Under the pieces are notes generated by a model, which saw only the letters and a program-made list of their open reading frames with translations, had not been told where the DNA came from and searched no databases. Below are positions 12,527 to 26,540 of a DNA stretch of 64,000 bases, in pieces; position 1 is the first letter of the stretch; every line of letters starts with the position of its first letter. A program made the position numbers and the translations under genes. Origin of the DNA: Cystobasidium ongulense (Eukaryota; Basidiomycota; Cystobasidiomycetes; Cystobasidiales; Cystobasidiaceae); the NCBI GenBank assembly GCA_022835595.1, contig BQUP01000007.1, positions 62,001 to 126,000 on the forward strand. The letters run 5' to 3'.

Positions 12527-15096
12527 CTAGACAGCCTGCTCGCCTGTATAAGGCTTGAGAAGCTTTGAAGCTTCAGTCCAGTCAATTTGGAAAGAGCACA
12601 GCTTTCCAACTACCGAAATGACCTCGTCCGTCGTTCCAATCAATTGGCCTGTAGTATCTCGGTCACGTAAAGTGATCGTGTCATTTTTCACGGCTGTCGA
12701 AGACTGTATTAGCTTTTTACTCTTCAGCTGGTTTTTGACACTTCAACTTACAAGCGAAATCGATAGTGACACCGAATGGTGTGCCGAGCTCGTCATTTCG
12801 GGCATATCGTTTGCCGATTGACGCGCCAGAATCGTCAACTCTGCAAGAAATACCAGCGGTTCTCATTTTCTTGGCTGGACACGCGAGAGGCCTATCAGCC
12901 GTGCTCATATTGCCGAGAAAGGGCATACTCACAAATATCGCGCAGCATGGTCTTGAAGGCCTCGTTGTTGGACAAAGGCACGATCAAACATTTGATGGGT
13001 GCAACGGAGGGTGGCAGTGAAAGAACCTGCAATACACCATTTTAGTTCAATCATCAGAGGCAATTTAAAAGCTTGCCACATACACGTCTGTCAACGTCCT
13101 CTGGGCGTGACCAATATGAGTGCTCAAGCAGCGAGTAAAGGATTCGGCCAATGCCAAAAGAAGGCTCGATAACATTGGGAACAAACTCTCGGCCTGTGGG
13201 CAGTATTTTAGTGTTGAGACCAGCTTGAGAGACTCGCCATACACTCACTGCTCTCTTTAAAGACCTTCTTCTCGATTTTGATGATATCGGGAGTGAGCTC
13301 ATAGGTCTGTCCATCGGCAGCCTTGACATCGGAAGATCTACACAAAAGCAAGTCAGCATCTAGGGATATGCAATGAGTCGAACAACGCACCCTTTCTGCT
13401 CCAATTCGCGTCCAATACAGTCGAGTCTCTCTTGATCCAGAGCCATGATAGTGTCTTCGACAATCTTGGCTGCTTTCTTGAACTTAGGTCCCATAATCTT
13501 CTTCTCCAAGATAGCGACGGTCCTTTCTTCGATCTTAGGTTGCTCGAGGGCTTCTCGCACGACCAACTTAGCGCCAGTCTTCACCGAGTGAACTGTAAGA
13601 TCGTAGGCACTCCTGTCTGCGCAACCGACACACTCTATCCAGCCATATGAGTTTTGGATTTCAGCGTCCCAGCAGTCTGAAGCGTAGTGCGCCATCTCAT
13701 TGCCCATGTGCTGACGGAAGCGGAGCCTTGAAGGGTCAATACCAATCTTCAAGAGGAACAGGAATATCCGAGCCATGAAGTAGCCTAGAGTTTCGTTGTC
13801 GACTATGCCCCTTTCAACAGCCTCGCCAATGGTAATCTCCAGCAACTCCGTTTTACCGGCTGACTGCGTCTCCTTAGGCAACAAGGCAAGCTTTTGATCC
13901 TTGACCTCGGCAAACTTAGGGTGCTTTTTCTTGGCTGGGTCGACGTAGTGCTCGATCTCGGCCATGACAAACTCTCTCACTCGGAGAAGGCCTTGTCTGG
14001 GACTGATTTCATTTCTGAAAGATTTGCCGATTTGAGCACTCGCGAATGGGACCTTGCCGTTGTTGAACTCTAGCAAGCGATTGAAGTTGATGAAGTGGCC
14101 TTGTGCAGTCTCAGGGCGTAGATAGCTGAGTAGTCCAGAAGAGTCAGTCAACAGCCAGGGACGACTGAGTGATGCTGCTCACCCCTTAATTTGACCAGTG
14201 GGACCAATATTGGCTTCGAACATCAAGTTGAATTCCCTTGGCTCGGAAATATCATTGCCAGTTTCAGGTGCCTTTATTTGATATTTCTCGATGATGCCTT
14301 GTAGGCCGGCTCCATCGTAGTTGTCCATTTGAGCCAGGACGCTCTCAATCTCCGCTACTTCGGCATCCTCCAGGCGGGCAACGACGGCAGTAGCTTTCAC
14401 TTTCTTCTTCTTCACCTTGTTATCTTTCTCGGCGTCGACTGGCTGAGCAGCGATACCTCGGGCGTCTTGATTGCCCTTCAGCTTGGCTTCTAAAGCTGCC
14501 TCTACTAGGTGATCGGCTCGGAAAATGTCCCCAGTCTTCTTGTCCTTGACCATCCAGTCTGTGAACTTGTCAACGTGGCCAGATGTTTTGAGAACCTCTG
14601 CAACTGTCATGATAGTCGAATCAATCTCGAGCATCTCGTCTTCGATGATAAAGTGGTTTCGCCAGACGTTCAAAATATTGGCTTGCAGAGCGGATCCTGC
14701 AAAGCATACGTGTAAGCATAAGACGAATATGCAATGACAGTAGCGCTCCTTTCAGCTTGCGATATTTACGTACCCGGTGGGCCAAAGTCATAGAAGCCAG
14801 CTACACCTGCTCGTTTCAGAATGATAGATTGTGGCCATTCAGTCAGGTTCGTGCACACACGTCCAAGAAGGCACGAAGAAGTCTCACTGACCTCCATAGA
14901 TTTCAAAAGACTGGGTGTAGAAGAACCTCGAGCGCATAAGCTCTTCGAAGCTCTCCCTAGTGAAAGGGTGTGCCTTCTTGTCGACCGCCATGACTCGCGG
15001 CTTTGCAGGACAGAAAGTGGAAGTGCGAAAGTTCCTGGGATACGACTGCTGTGGAGCACGTAGAAGACTCTTGAATGCCTGACCGACTAGTCGCAT
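12527..15096 (-). CDS. GRS1: Glycyl-tRNA synthetase, likely dual cytosolic/mitochondrial
   Basis: A class II synthetase that charges tRNA-Gly. The family landmarks are in order: [49 protein letters not shown], motif 2 ([17 protein letters not shown]), a [10 protein letters not shown] segment and motif 3 ([16 protein letters not shown]). An anticodon-binding domain ends in [10 protein letters not shown] Lys-rich insertion ([11 protein letters not shown]) sits between. Several short introns interrupt the gene and all join in frame. The first ATG (15096) adds about 35 residues rich in Arg and Ser without acids, typical of a mitochondrial presequence. A second in-frame ATG (14991, [10 protein letters not shown]) would give the cytosolic form, as is known for this family. 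It lies head-to-head with the DCAF4-like gene, 118 bases away. Confidence 0.96.
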
Positions 15097-15214
15097 GCAC
15101 TCGCAGTCCTAGACACTTTAGATGTTGGTCGGGAGTAGCGAAAGCCCAGCAGCTATAAAAACCGAGCTTGGAGTGTGTGATCCTGCTTCTCATCAAACCA
15201 ATTGCCCCGAATGC

Positions 15215-16943
15215 ATGCTCGAAATACCAGGTACGCCGGTGCTTTAACACAATTATTCACAGTCGCCGACGCTCATATGTTCCCTTACGCTGCCGTACTT
15301 GCAGGATATCGCTGGGACGAGGCATCCAAGAGATACTACAAAGATGATCGACGAGCTCCGCGACCAGCGGCTTCTTCTGCAAAGCAAATTGAGAAGCACT
15401 CGTCCAAGAAAGTTGCAATAGCGAAACAAAAACATGAGACTGGTCTTACGAAAACTGTCATTCGAGGAAAACGCGATGAGAGCACCCCCTCGTTCCGTTT
15501 GCTAGACGCACTGTCGACGCAGCCTACCAATAACAAGATCCAGGCTGCTCTGAGAGAGTGGGTGGATACATTGTTCTTGCTGGAAAAGCCTTCACTGATT
15601 GCTCAATGCACGGCGTGTTCCAATAGGCGGTCGCTTGTCGCCACCTTCTCCAGTCTCCAAGCTGCAAGGTCTGAACAGCCGAACCTCTCGGACGGCGATG
15701 ACATAACTTGCTTCGAATTCGACAAAGACAATCCGGAAACACTGCGCTATGGTACATCGGCGGGTCTCGTCGGACGAGGCCGCTTCAGCCACTCTCCGAA
15801 GCCAAGCCACTCAGTCGACGAGTGGGAGATGGAGCATATTCTCGGAGCGCCTATTAGCTCCATTCACATGAACCAGGGCTCCTTCGTGTAGGTCTCACTT
15901 CCCACTTATTCAGAGTAAAGGCTGATTTCGATCTTTCAGTTCAACGAGTCTCGGTCCAAGAGCACAGGCTGTCTTTGGTAGAACAGATTTTCCCTCGTAA
16001 GACTATTCCTTAAGAGTATTAAGCGTAGTAGCTGAAGTTACAACACTATAGCCACGTGAAGTTTGCACCTCGGCAAACAAGTCTTTGGTCATCTTCTATT
16101 TGGAGGACCCAAGTGGCCTTGGGATGCGACAAGAAGGTCCTGTACGCCCACAATCCGGCAGATCAAGCATTCCAATCTTTCGGTACGGGCAGTGCTGTCT
16201 TTGCGCTAGAACTTCACCAGGTCAGTAAAGACAATCGGGTCTTGGTAATTACAGTACTCACACCTTGTTTTACAGAACGAGCTGTTCGTTGGGACTCGCT
16301 CAGGTCATGTTCGCCTTTTCGATGTGCGGCAGCGTGTCGGAAACGAGCAGGTATCCCCACCTCAGGTAAAGTATGGAGGTTTTCTCTTGCTGTTTGTATT
16401 TCTGACGCGGGCATGTTCTCCAGATGCTTTTGCGCTTGCAGTCGCCCATTACGAATATCAGACTCATGGCGGATCGGACTTTTATCGTTGCACAGATGAA
16501 TGGGTAAGTTTCTAAATTGTTGTCTAAGGTCGCTACTTTGGCTAAGGTCTCACATTTTCAGCTCCCTGGCACGGTACGACTCTCGGTACCTAAGACAAGG
16601 TGCAGAGCCATTCAGCCAATACGAAGGCAACATCAACACGCAATCTCGGATGCTTGGCCTTGACATATGGAACGAAAGGATCCTAGCTGCAGGTGAGGAG
16701 TCACTTTGAGTGCATGAATTCGCCTATGCTAATATTTCTCTAGTCGGCGAGGATGGTATTGTTCGCAGTTGGATTGTTTCAAGCGGCAAAGCGATACCCA
16801 AAGCGTCGTTCAATGCAGAGTCTACTCCAGCCACAAGTCATTTCCTTCGCTCATATCCACTACAGTTCCAGCCTGCGTCGCCGCTGGGCGTCAGTCTGTG
16901 GGTCAGCGATGGCTGCAGGTTCCTGGAGCATACGAGCAAGTGA
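15215..16943 (+). CDS. DCAF4: DCAF4/WDR21-like WD40 protein
   Basis: Probable substrate receptor for a CUL4-DDB1 ubiquitin ligase, by homology. I choose the ATG at 15215 because its 16-base first exon spliced over intron 15231-15304 gives MLEIPGYRWDEASKRYYK, which matches the family's opening PGYYYDEEKKRYFK-type motif; the unspliced alternative does not. Further introns join in frame through SFVSTSLGPRAQ, a repeat ending NELFVGTRSGHVRLFDVR, MLLRLQSPITNIRLMADRTF, SLARYDSRYLRQG and VGEDGIVRSWIVSSG. The FDVR and VRSW segments are WD-type repeat ends. About 430 residues, with Ser/Lys-rich sequence before the propeller. The promoter is shared with GRS1 in a 118-base gap. The ligase role is inferred from the family. 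Confidence 0.86.
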
Positions 16944-17121
16944 TGTAAGGGACAGCTATTAGAAGATGAGTTGTTATTAATGTCGAAAGTAATGTATGCA
17001 TGGGCGTGTTCAGGACAATGATGAGAGCCAGTCGAACTTTAATTGACTCTATTGCACTGCTCCATCTTCGAGGTACATGAGTGAAAGGGTATTACACTAC
17101 TTTTTGTCTCAGATTTCGTCC

Positions 17122-19250
<2,129 letters not shown>

Positions 19251-19565
19251 GACTGCTGTGTGGGATGTTGGTTCTAGTGAGGTAGCTGTACTGCTTGTAG
19301 GTGTTGCTGTGCTATTATGTTGAAGAAAAGCAGAAGCTCTCATCTGGACGGGCGAAGTGACGAAAGGCCCAACGACCTGATCAACGTTCAGCAAATGTGG
19401 CAAATACTCTCAGAGACACTAGTAAGAGACAGCAAAGTGAGGTACTTTGATACTATGACAGGTGTTGCTATTTACTATGAAGGCAATAGTGCTACAACAA
19501 CAAGACGAGCTCTCTCTGCATGTATATATGGAAAAGCACAGATCGTCATCTATCTCATCTACGGG
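19251..19565. promoter_or_regulatory. Upstream region of phosphoglucomutase
   Basis: 315 bases between the phosphoglucomutase start and the end of the MSP1 gene, both on the minus strand. It holds the phosphoglucomutase promoter. No coding signal is seen. Confidence 0.45.
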
Positions 19566-21517
19566 CTAGTCAAGCGTCTCTACGTGCATTGCACCTCTAT
19601 TCTGCAGTCCTTCAGCTTCACTTGTCGAAAAGTCCGAATTGCGTAGCGGCCGAAGCGTGATGCCCTGCAAAAGCGCCAGAGTTACGTTGTTAGCTTCGCA
19701 CGTTGGCGGGCAGTGGGGTAAGAAGGCTCACATTCTGCGCATGCTGGAAAGCAGCATCGCCTGAAGTAAGCTTGTTCTCGCGAATATACTCGCGGACTGG
19801 TATCATAGCGGCATCTGGAGAAGTTTAGTCCTCGTCAGTATAGCACGGCACATTCATTTTGACATTACTCACTTCGGCAAGCTTCTTTGAGGTCGGAACC
19901 CGACAAGCCGTCCGTCCTTCTGACCACGTTATCAAGATTGAAGGAATTATCGAGTGGTATATCGCGTAGCATCTACGTCGAGCTCATGTCAATAAGAGGA
20001 TCGATTCAAAGAAAGTATTTCAGGCAAGACTGACAAGCTTCAAGATGCTCTTTCTTTGAGCAGCGTCTGGCAAGCGAATAGCGAAACGTTTGGGCATACG
20101 CCGCAGGAAAGCAGCGTCGATATCGGTAGGTCGGTCTGTCAATCAACATAGTCAGGCGAGGAGCTCGAGCTTTGGCTCGGTGCACGGTGCATGTGTTTAC
20201 TCACTGGTAGCACCGAGAACTAGGATGCGAGCATCGTTTCCTGTCATTAGGCCGTCCCATAATCTAGGGAAGCGGGGGTTTAGCTCTGATGGACTTCTGT
20301 ACAAGATTAAAAAGCTTACGACATAAACTCGGCTTTCCTGTATGCCAGATAGTGATGTTGTTGATCAGCTTAGAAACTATAATAGCTTTGAAAGTGGAAG
20401 AAGTTCGACGCACATCATTCCGCTGACTTCATGATCTCCTCTGTTTCGTTCGCGCATGAAGCTGTCAATCTCGTCGATGAAAATGATAGAAGGTTGAAGT
20501 TTTGTCGCCAGTGAGAAGAGAGCAGCTACGAGCTTGTTCGACTCTCCGAACCACTAAATGATAAAAGCAAGGTTGTTAATCCAGATTCGTTTTCAAAAGT
20601 TGGGTGAGTACTGACCTTATCTGTAAGCGTCGACACATGCAAATTGATGAATGTAGCTCCACTCTCCTTCGCCAAAGCTTTCGCCAGCAATGTCTTTCCG
20701 CATCCTGGAGGTCCGTACAGCAATACTCCCTTCGGTGCCGCGAAAAGACCAGCTGCACTTTCGAAGAGCTGAGGCGCGCATAGTGGATAGATGACACTTT
20801 CTCTGAGCTGATCGACTATAGGTTCTAATCCTCCTACGTCTGTATGGTTCGTAGAAGAGCGTGATAGACGATGATGTCGCGTCAGTGAAGATGTTTCTTG
20901 TATACTGCAGGCAGTCGAACTGCCACAAGTAGTCGAGGCTGATTCTGGCAGGTATGAGAGAGATACGCACCAGAGAAGTGAACAGCAATATCATCGGGAC
21001 CAATAACTTCTCCCATAATGATCTCTTCATGCTCGCTAAGCTCGATAGGCTCCTTGAGTTTCAGCTTGTCGAATGCAGCCTTGCTCTTGCCTTTTGCTTC
21101 TTTGCGCTTGCTGGATGACGGGTCCATGCTGGACATGACTATGGCGCACACGAAGTATCAGTACAGTACGGTCGCAGATGCGTAATTCAGGTAGTGTTCC
21201 TACCATATTTCTACCGTTGCCAGACATTCCATGCAAGATCACGCATCAGGCCGGAGTTTCATGTGTTGCACATTGCCGGGTTTAATGAACTCACGAAGCC
21301 ATAGAAGAAGACGATCTGCGGAAAACAGGGTTATCAGCGGTGTGTTCAACAATGTATGCTAGACTCCAGAGCAGCTCACCTGTGACACAGCAAACAATGC
21401 AACTTTTTCGATTGAAGATGTTAGCTTTTCGTGCTCGTGTCCGGCTTGTACCGCTGCAAAGCCCGACTGAGTGGACCTACCATCTGTTATGATCTTCTTC
21501 GTCGTCGGAGAAGGCAT
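19566..21517 (-). CDS. MSP1: Msp1/ATAD1-type AAA ATPase of the mitochondrial outer membrane
   Basis: Extracts mislocalised tail-anchored proteins from the mitochondrial outer membrane and peroxisomes. The first exon (37 bases, ATG at 21517) and the next encode [20 protein letters not shown] and IVFFYGF, the N-terminal membrane helix. A 7-base micro-exon (21204-21210) then completes YGFKYVMSSMDP, matching the metazoan ATAD1 segment YGVKYVLSQMDP. The AAA core follows: Walker [25 protein letters not shown], Walker [11 protein letters not shown], the small exon MKAEFMS joined to LWDGL, sensor GATNRP, RRMPKRF and [12 protein letters not shown]. The end resembles yeast Msp1 ([12 protein letters not shown]). 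Many short introns; all joins checked are in frame. It is divergent from the GST gene. Confidence 0.95.
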
Positions 21518-22054
21518 GGCGGGCGAGAAGGTGCTACGCGCTGATGCTCGTTTGTTCGAGTCGAAGAGGTGTCACCGGCATTGGAAGCACTGTGAGCCAC
21601 GTCGACTGGACGTGATCGAGACGCTCTCTACGCTTCCTGAAGCAGCCTTTGTGTGCTGGGTGTGAGCTGGGTGCTTGAAGAACAGGCCTATGGAGGAGGA
21701 CTCTGTCTCGTACATAGTGACACGCTTTAGACCAAAAGCACGTTGCTAGCCATCATCTGGAAGTGCACGCCACCATGCCGTAGCGATCAACGGCGCTCTC
21801 GAAGTACTAATACTACAGTCCTGCCCGAACAAGCAGGCGTATGCAGATCTACGCCTGGACGAACAAGGCCGCACTGGTGTTGTGGATGAGCAAGCTTGCC
21901 GGCAGGACTGCTGTTCTGCATCTCGCCCGAGCAATGTGGATGCTCGATAAGCCGATCAAAGGCCTGGTGAATGGAGTGAAACAACTACGACGGGAGCTGC
22001 TCGAGGTCTGCGCTTCTCTCTCTTCGCATTCCCATTCTCGAGCATACATCGCGC
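21518..22054. promoter_or_regulatory. Divergent region between MSP1 and the GST gene
   Basis: 537 bases head-to-head, probably holding both promoters. Open frames across it have no conserved feature. No clear TATA box or known oxidative-stress element is evident to me. Confidence 0.4.
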
Positions 22055-23181
22055 ATGCAAAGAGCTCTGCTGCCCAGACTTGCGCATACCTTCAGACAAA
22101 CCAACGTTCCCAGAAGACACTCCAGTCTGCTCTCCGCACTTTCCAGCAAGATGTCCGCACCAACTCCCGATATTACACTGTACACCTTCGGTACCCCGAA
22201 TGGCTTCAAGGCTTCCGTAACTCTGGAAGAGCTCGGCATCCCATACAAGACCGAGGTCATCAACATTTCGAACAACACTCAGAAGGAGGAATGGTTTCTG
22301 AAAATAAACCCTAATGGCGTCAGTGGTCGTCTGCTCTGACACACACACTGCGAATGTGCATGCTGATCGACATGTCCTATACAGAGAATTCCTGCTATCA
22401 AGGACGGCGACCTACGCGTCTTCGAGACCGGTGCCATCATGCTCTACGGTAGGTCTGGCAGTGTGTGGCGTCGAATCGTCACAGGCAAGCAAGCTGATCT
22501 GTTACATGCAGTCACCGAGAAATACGACAAAGATCACAAGATCTCCTTCCCATATGGAACTGATGATTACTGGGAGATGATGAGCTGGCTCATGTTCCAG
22601 ATGGGCGGTGTTGGACCAATGCAGTTGGTTGCTCGAATCTACATCACTCTCCCGGGGCTCCGCTGACTCCACCTAACAGGGGCCAGGCTAATCACTTCCG
22701 AGCAATGGCAAAGGTCAAGTCCGAGTACGGTATTGAACGCTACACCGAGGAGACCAAGCGTCTTTACTCTGTTCTCGAGTCCCGCCTAAAGGATAATGGT
22801 GCGTGCATTCATCTACCGTCCCGATATCTTTATCTGAATCGACCCCTTTTTCGTCGAACTGCAGACTGGCTCGTTGACAACAAATACTCTCTGGCCGATA
22901 TCGCCAACTTCTGCTGGGTTCGAGCTGCATACATGATTGAAATCGATCTTAACGAGTTCCCAGGTGTGAAGAAGTGGGTTGACCGTATCGAAGCTAGAGA
23001 TGCCGTTAAGAAGGGCGTCAAAGTTGGTGCTTCCAAATCACCCGAAGAAATGGCTGAATTGTTCAAGGGAGTAAGCTGTTCTTTCCCGAGTCAACATTGC
23101 TCGTGCGGTCTTTTGATGAAATCGTTCTGTCTACAGATGCGCGCCAAAATTGACGCCATGACCAACAGCGACAAGCATTAA
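22055..23181 (+). CDS. Ure2p-like glutathione S-transferase, possibly mitochondrial form
   Basis: The thioredoxin-like N-terminal domain begins ITLYTFGTPNGFKASVTLEE and continues through the glutathione-binding stretch RIPAIKDGDLRVFETGAIM. The helical domain has GGVGPMQGQANHFRAMA, the hallmark of the Ure2p/GstB subgroup, then a DWLVDNKYSLADIANFCWV segment. Five introns join in frame and the stop is at 23179-23181. The first ATG (22055) adds about 32 residues with Arg, Ser and no acids (MQRALLPRLAHTFRQ), resembling a mitochondrial presequence; a second in-frame ATG (22151, MSAPTPDITLY) would give a cytosolic form. The likely role is conjugation or reduction with glutathione in stress defence. 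No Asn/Gln-rich prion-like N-terminus is present, so this is not the yeast nitrogen regulator itself. Confidence 0.92.
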
Positions 23182-23696
23182 ATTGGCATACGTGCAGGAA
23201 CGCTCTGCTTGCTGCGACTCTGTAGCAAGTTTGCACGACTTTATTGTACGTGGAAATAGGGTGCACGCAAGCTGACGCCACATCATATGGCTCTGCAAGC
23301 GATGGGATCTGCAGTCGTCGCATGATCGTCCCGTACATACTACACGTTCTTCGCATAACCAGCTTTGAACGCGAGGCTTACGCACAACCGCTTCGTTCAC
23401 GGTTCTTATGCTGATCTTGTGACTGGATGAGACCGTCTGTGGCGTCTGCTAGAACCGCCTGATCGCCTTTCACTTTCTCGGTATTTGGCGCATGTCTGCT
23501 TTGCAAAACTTTGTCGAACAGACCGAACAATCGCAACAGCCGGAACAAACCTAACAGGCCTTCTATCTCGCTCTCTGCAGAAATATGAACAGCTTCAGCT
23601 TGTTGACCGGAAAATTGAGTTCGATTTACACTCACTCGCCTAAACTTTTCACCCTCAGAGTAGATTACACGCCCATTGCAGTACAGCAGCTCGAGG
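23182..23696. promoter_or_regulatory. Upstream region of the first MFS gene
   Basis: 515 bases between the GST stop and the first MFS start. It contains the GST 3' UTR and the transporter promoter. No gene or strong motif is visible. Confidence 0.4.
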
Positions 23697-25495
23697 ATGA
23701 CTCGCAATAGCGATCTGGAAGTGGACGAAAGGCAGCCTCTGCTATCCGATCCGGAAGATGCACGATTGCAAACGCGTGATCCTGGCTTACCTTGGGGTCA
23801 AGTTACAATTCTGGCCATCTGGAGAGCGACCCATGTGAATGCCTTTCAAGAGTCCCCCTCCTGCGAGTCAAATTACAAGCTGATCAAATTAACATTGCAG
23901 GCTATCTACTTTGGTTTTATCCTGACTTGGTGAGTGACTTTCTTGCATGTCAAAGGCTGGCTGCATGCTTGGTTGATAGACGGTCTTTGCTTATTTTCTC
24001 ACCTGTTAACAGGATCACACGTTTCTTGATGTCCAATAACCTCGCAAATGAGACTAGCGTCGGAAAAGTCGCAGGAACAATTGAATCAGCATATTCTTTG
24101 GGCGTACTGATAGGTCTTGCACCTGCGTCCTATCTAAGCGATTCGTGGGGCCGAAAACCGACTGCGATATGTGGTATCCTTTGTGCTTCGATAGGTACGA
24201 TCGCGTTTGGCTTCGCGAGAACTATACCGCAACTAGTAGCTATTAGATGCTTCAATGGCTTCTTCATCGCTTTTCTACCTGCGTAAGTACCTAAATCATG
24301 GATGCTATGACCTGCGCATTCAAATTGTTACTGATTCCAGTTCATACATATTTCAGGAGCATTCTTACCACCTTAAAGGAGCTTGCAAATCCGACCACTC
24401 TACCTATGATGATCACCGTTTATACTATCGCATGGCGCTTTGGGATCCTGGTGGCTCCCTTCGTTGGCGGCTTTCTAGCCGAGCCTGCCGCACACTATCC
24501 ACAGCTGTTCGGCGGAACAATATGGGAGACCTACCCATATGCACTGTCTGGAATAGTGGTGGGTCTATTATGTTAAAAGCTACCTTCCGTTCCAACTAAT
24601 AATTCGATCTAGGCTGCCTCAATACCTCTACTTGCTACCGCGATAGGCCTGTTTACCCTGCAAGAAACGCTCCCGATTGAGCAACGACGTTCTATCTTGT
24701 CTTTCTTGTCGAGAGGGGAACAACAAAGCACACCTAATTTAGATGCTGCCCAGAAGAAGTATCCATTGAAAGCAATGTTCACCAAGCCTGTCTGCTTCAT
24801 GCTGTTTCTATGGGGTTTCTACGTGGTAAGCCGACCTCTCACATCATGATGAAACGCTCTCCAGTCAATCTGATACCTGAGGCGGGCAGTTTATGCAAAT
24901 GACCGGCGTAGTCGCGGAGGTTCTCTTCCTTTCTTCTCCAACTAGCGTCGGAGGACTTGGATTTGCGCCGAGAGAGATGGCTATAGTGTACACCGCTCGT
25001 CCCATACTGGCTAGTTTGAGCAATTTACTGCTCTATCCGCCCTTGGCTCGTCGGTATAGATCAGAGACTATCTTCAAATGGGGCCTCACCCTCAACAATA
25101 CCACATATTTCGCACTATACTTGGCCTTTGGCCTATTCGCGGCGCAGTATCATCCCTCGCATGGCCTGAGCTTGTTCATCTTATATCTCCTTTCTATACC
25201 ACTGGGCATCGGCGGCACAACTGCCGGCGCGGCAATTCAAACGCTATTTTCTAGAGCACCCAGTAAAGAATACAACGCTCGTATAAGTACGGCCCAAGAA
25301 TATGTATTGAATGCTGGTCATGGCCTTGGAAGTGCGGTGGGCAGCTACGCCTGGGCTTTGGGTGTGACATACGGCATTCTGCATGGTCAAGCGGTATGGC
25401 TTTTCTTGTTCATCGTAGCGATGGCCCTTGCTGGATTGGCTAGCCTGTTGACGGAGCAGAAAAGTCAGGACAATGATGACAGTGATGCATTGTAA
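23697..25495 (+). CDS. MFS transporter, tandem copy 1
   Basis: A 12-helix-type major facilitator. It opens with an acidic dileucine-like stretch (VDERQPLLSDPEDARL), then LPWGQVTILAIWR leads into helix 1. The loop 2-3 signature is LSDSWGRKPTAICGILC. Later exons give WRFGILVAPFVGGFLAEPA, KAMFTKPVCFMLFLWGFYV, GLGFAPREMAIVY and a C-terminal helix ending SLLTEQKSQ. Intron positions match those of the second copy at 27754-29550. The family resembles fungal proton-driven drug or small-molecule exporters (DHA1-like), but the substrate cannot be read from sequence. The dileucine motif suggests vacuolar or endosomal sorting as one option. Confidence 0.9.
24083..24292 (+). repeat. Near-identical tract shared by the two MFS genes (copy 1)
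   Basis: These 210 bases match 28140-28349 with about 12 differences by eye, and the first 62 bases are identical. The tract spans most of one exon and the first bases of the following intron. The rest of the two genes is clearly more diverged, including at silent sites. This pattern fits recent gene conversion between tandem paralogues. Confidence 0.75.
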
Positions 25496-25848
25496 TTTGT
25501 GGAATTCAACGTAACACGGCAGTTTTTCAGACGATGGCTTGACCTTGATATTCAGAAAGTTTTCCTGTCTAGCGCTTCTATGACACACCAATACTACTTG
25601 CGTGCTTAGATGCTTGTCTCGCCATAGCATGCGTGCTATGCATTGCAGCAACCTGGCCTGTCATTTCAATGACGAAATTGCGATCTGTCTGGCACGTGTT
25701 CGAGCTGCGTGGATCGATATCAACATTGGACAACTGCTTTTCTTGCTTGGATCCACTCTGGATGTTTACACTTAGACTGTTTCAGCCTTATTTACGAAAA
25801 GCACGAGCTTTCATATCGCCCAGAACATTCACTGCGACTACTACCAGG
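25496..25848. promoter_or_regulatory. Upstream region of the DUF3140 gene
   Basis: 353 bases between the first MFS stop and the DUF3140 start. No coding signal is seen; it presumably holds the promoter. Confidence 0.4.
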
Positions 25849-26540
25849 ATGGTCAAGTCCGAGGAGGATGTGATTTCTGTAAGATTTGGAATATCGCTAC
25901 CCATTATTGACGGAGACTGACTGTACCACTTCCCATCAGGAATTTAACGGTAACAGCCCTGAGATCATTGCATGAATACGTTCCAATCTGAACTACCTTA
26001 CACATGTCCAGAATATGTTAACATGAATGCTAGCGAGCTTGAAGAGTGGCTGAAGAGCAGTGACAGCGAAGGCGCAGGCTGGACTGGAGGGGGCGACGGG
26101 GAAACTGTCGGTCCGTTTACGTTGTTCTCTACAAGATGATGTCCATCGGCGTGCTGATAGAATCGGAGCAGGGCACGAAAGTGGTCGACACATCGTTGAC
26201 ATCCTCAAACGCAACCCCAAGAAGGACGCCGATAAGTACACGGACGAGGATCTGCAGCATATGCGCAAAGTAGTATCATACTGTAAAGTGAGTACTCTTG
26301 CTTCGTTGTCTGATAGTCATAGGCATTGACGTGTAATAACTGCTTCTTTCCTACCCAGCGCCACCTTGCTCAAGAAGAGAAGATGAAGGAAACAAAGAGT
26401 AAAGAAGAATTGGAAACAACGAAGAGTACCAAGTCACTGAAGAACTGGGGTAAGTCTACTTCCTTCTGCTATCTTTTCGACATATGCTTGATACCTTCTC
26501 TTGTGAATAATAGGACACGATCCCTTGAAGAACATGTAGC
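25849..26540 (+). CDS. DUF3140 family protein
   Basis: Small exons joined in frame give MVKSEEDVIS, then EFNEYVNMNASELEEWLKSS, then a Gly-rich turn, GHESGRHIVDILKRNP, DKYTDEDLQHMRKVVSYCK, RHLAQEEKMKE, and TKSLKNWGHDPLKNM before the stop at 26538. The order and the motifs ELEEWL, HMRKVV.YC.RHLAQE and SLKNWGHD match DUF3140, a short family found in fungi and bacteria and sometimes labelled DNA-binding. About 115 residues, with no membrane segment and a basic, helical character. Its position between two transporters and a GNAT gene, all on one strand, suggests coexpression but does not reveal its function. Confidence 0.88.
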
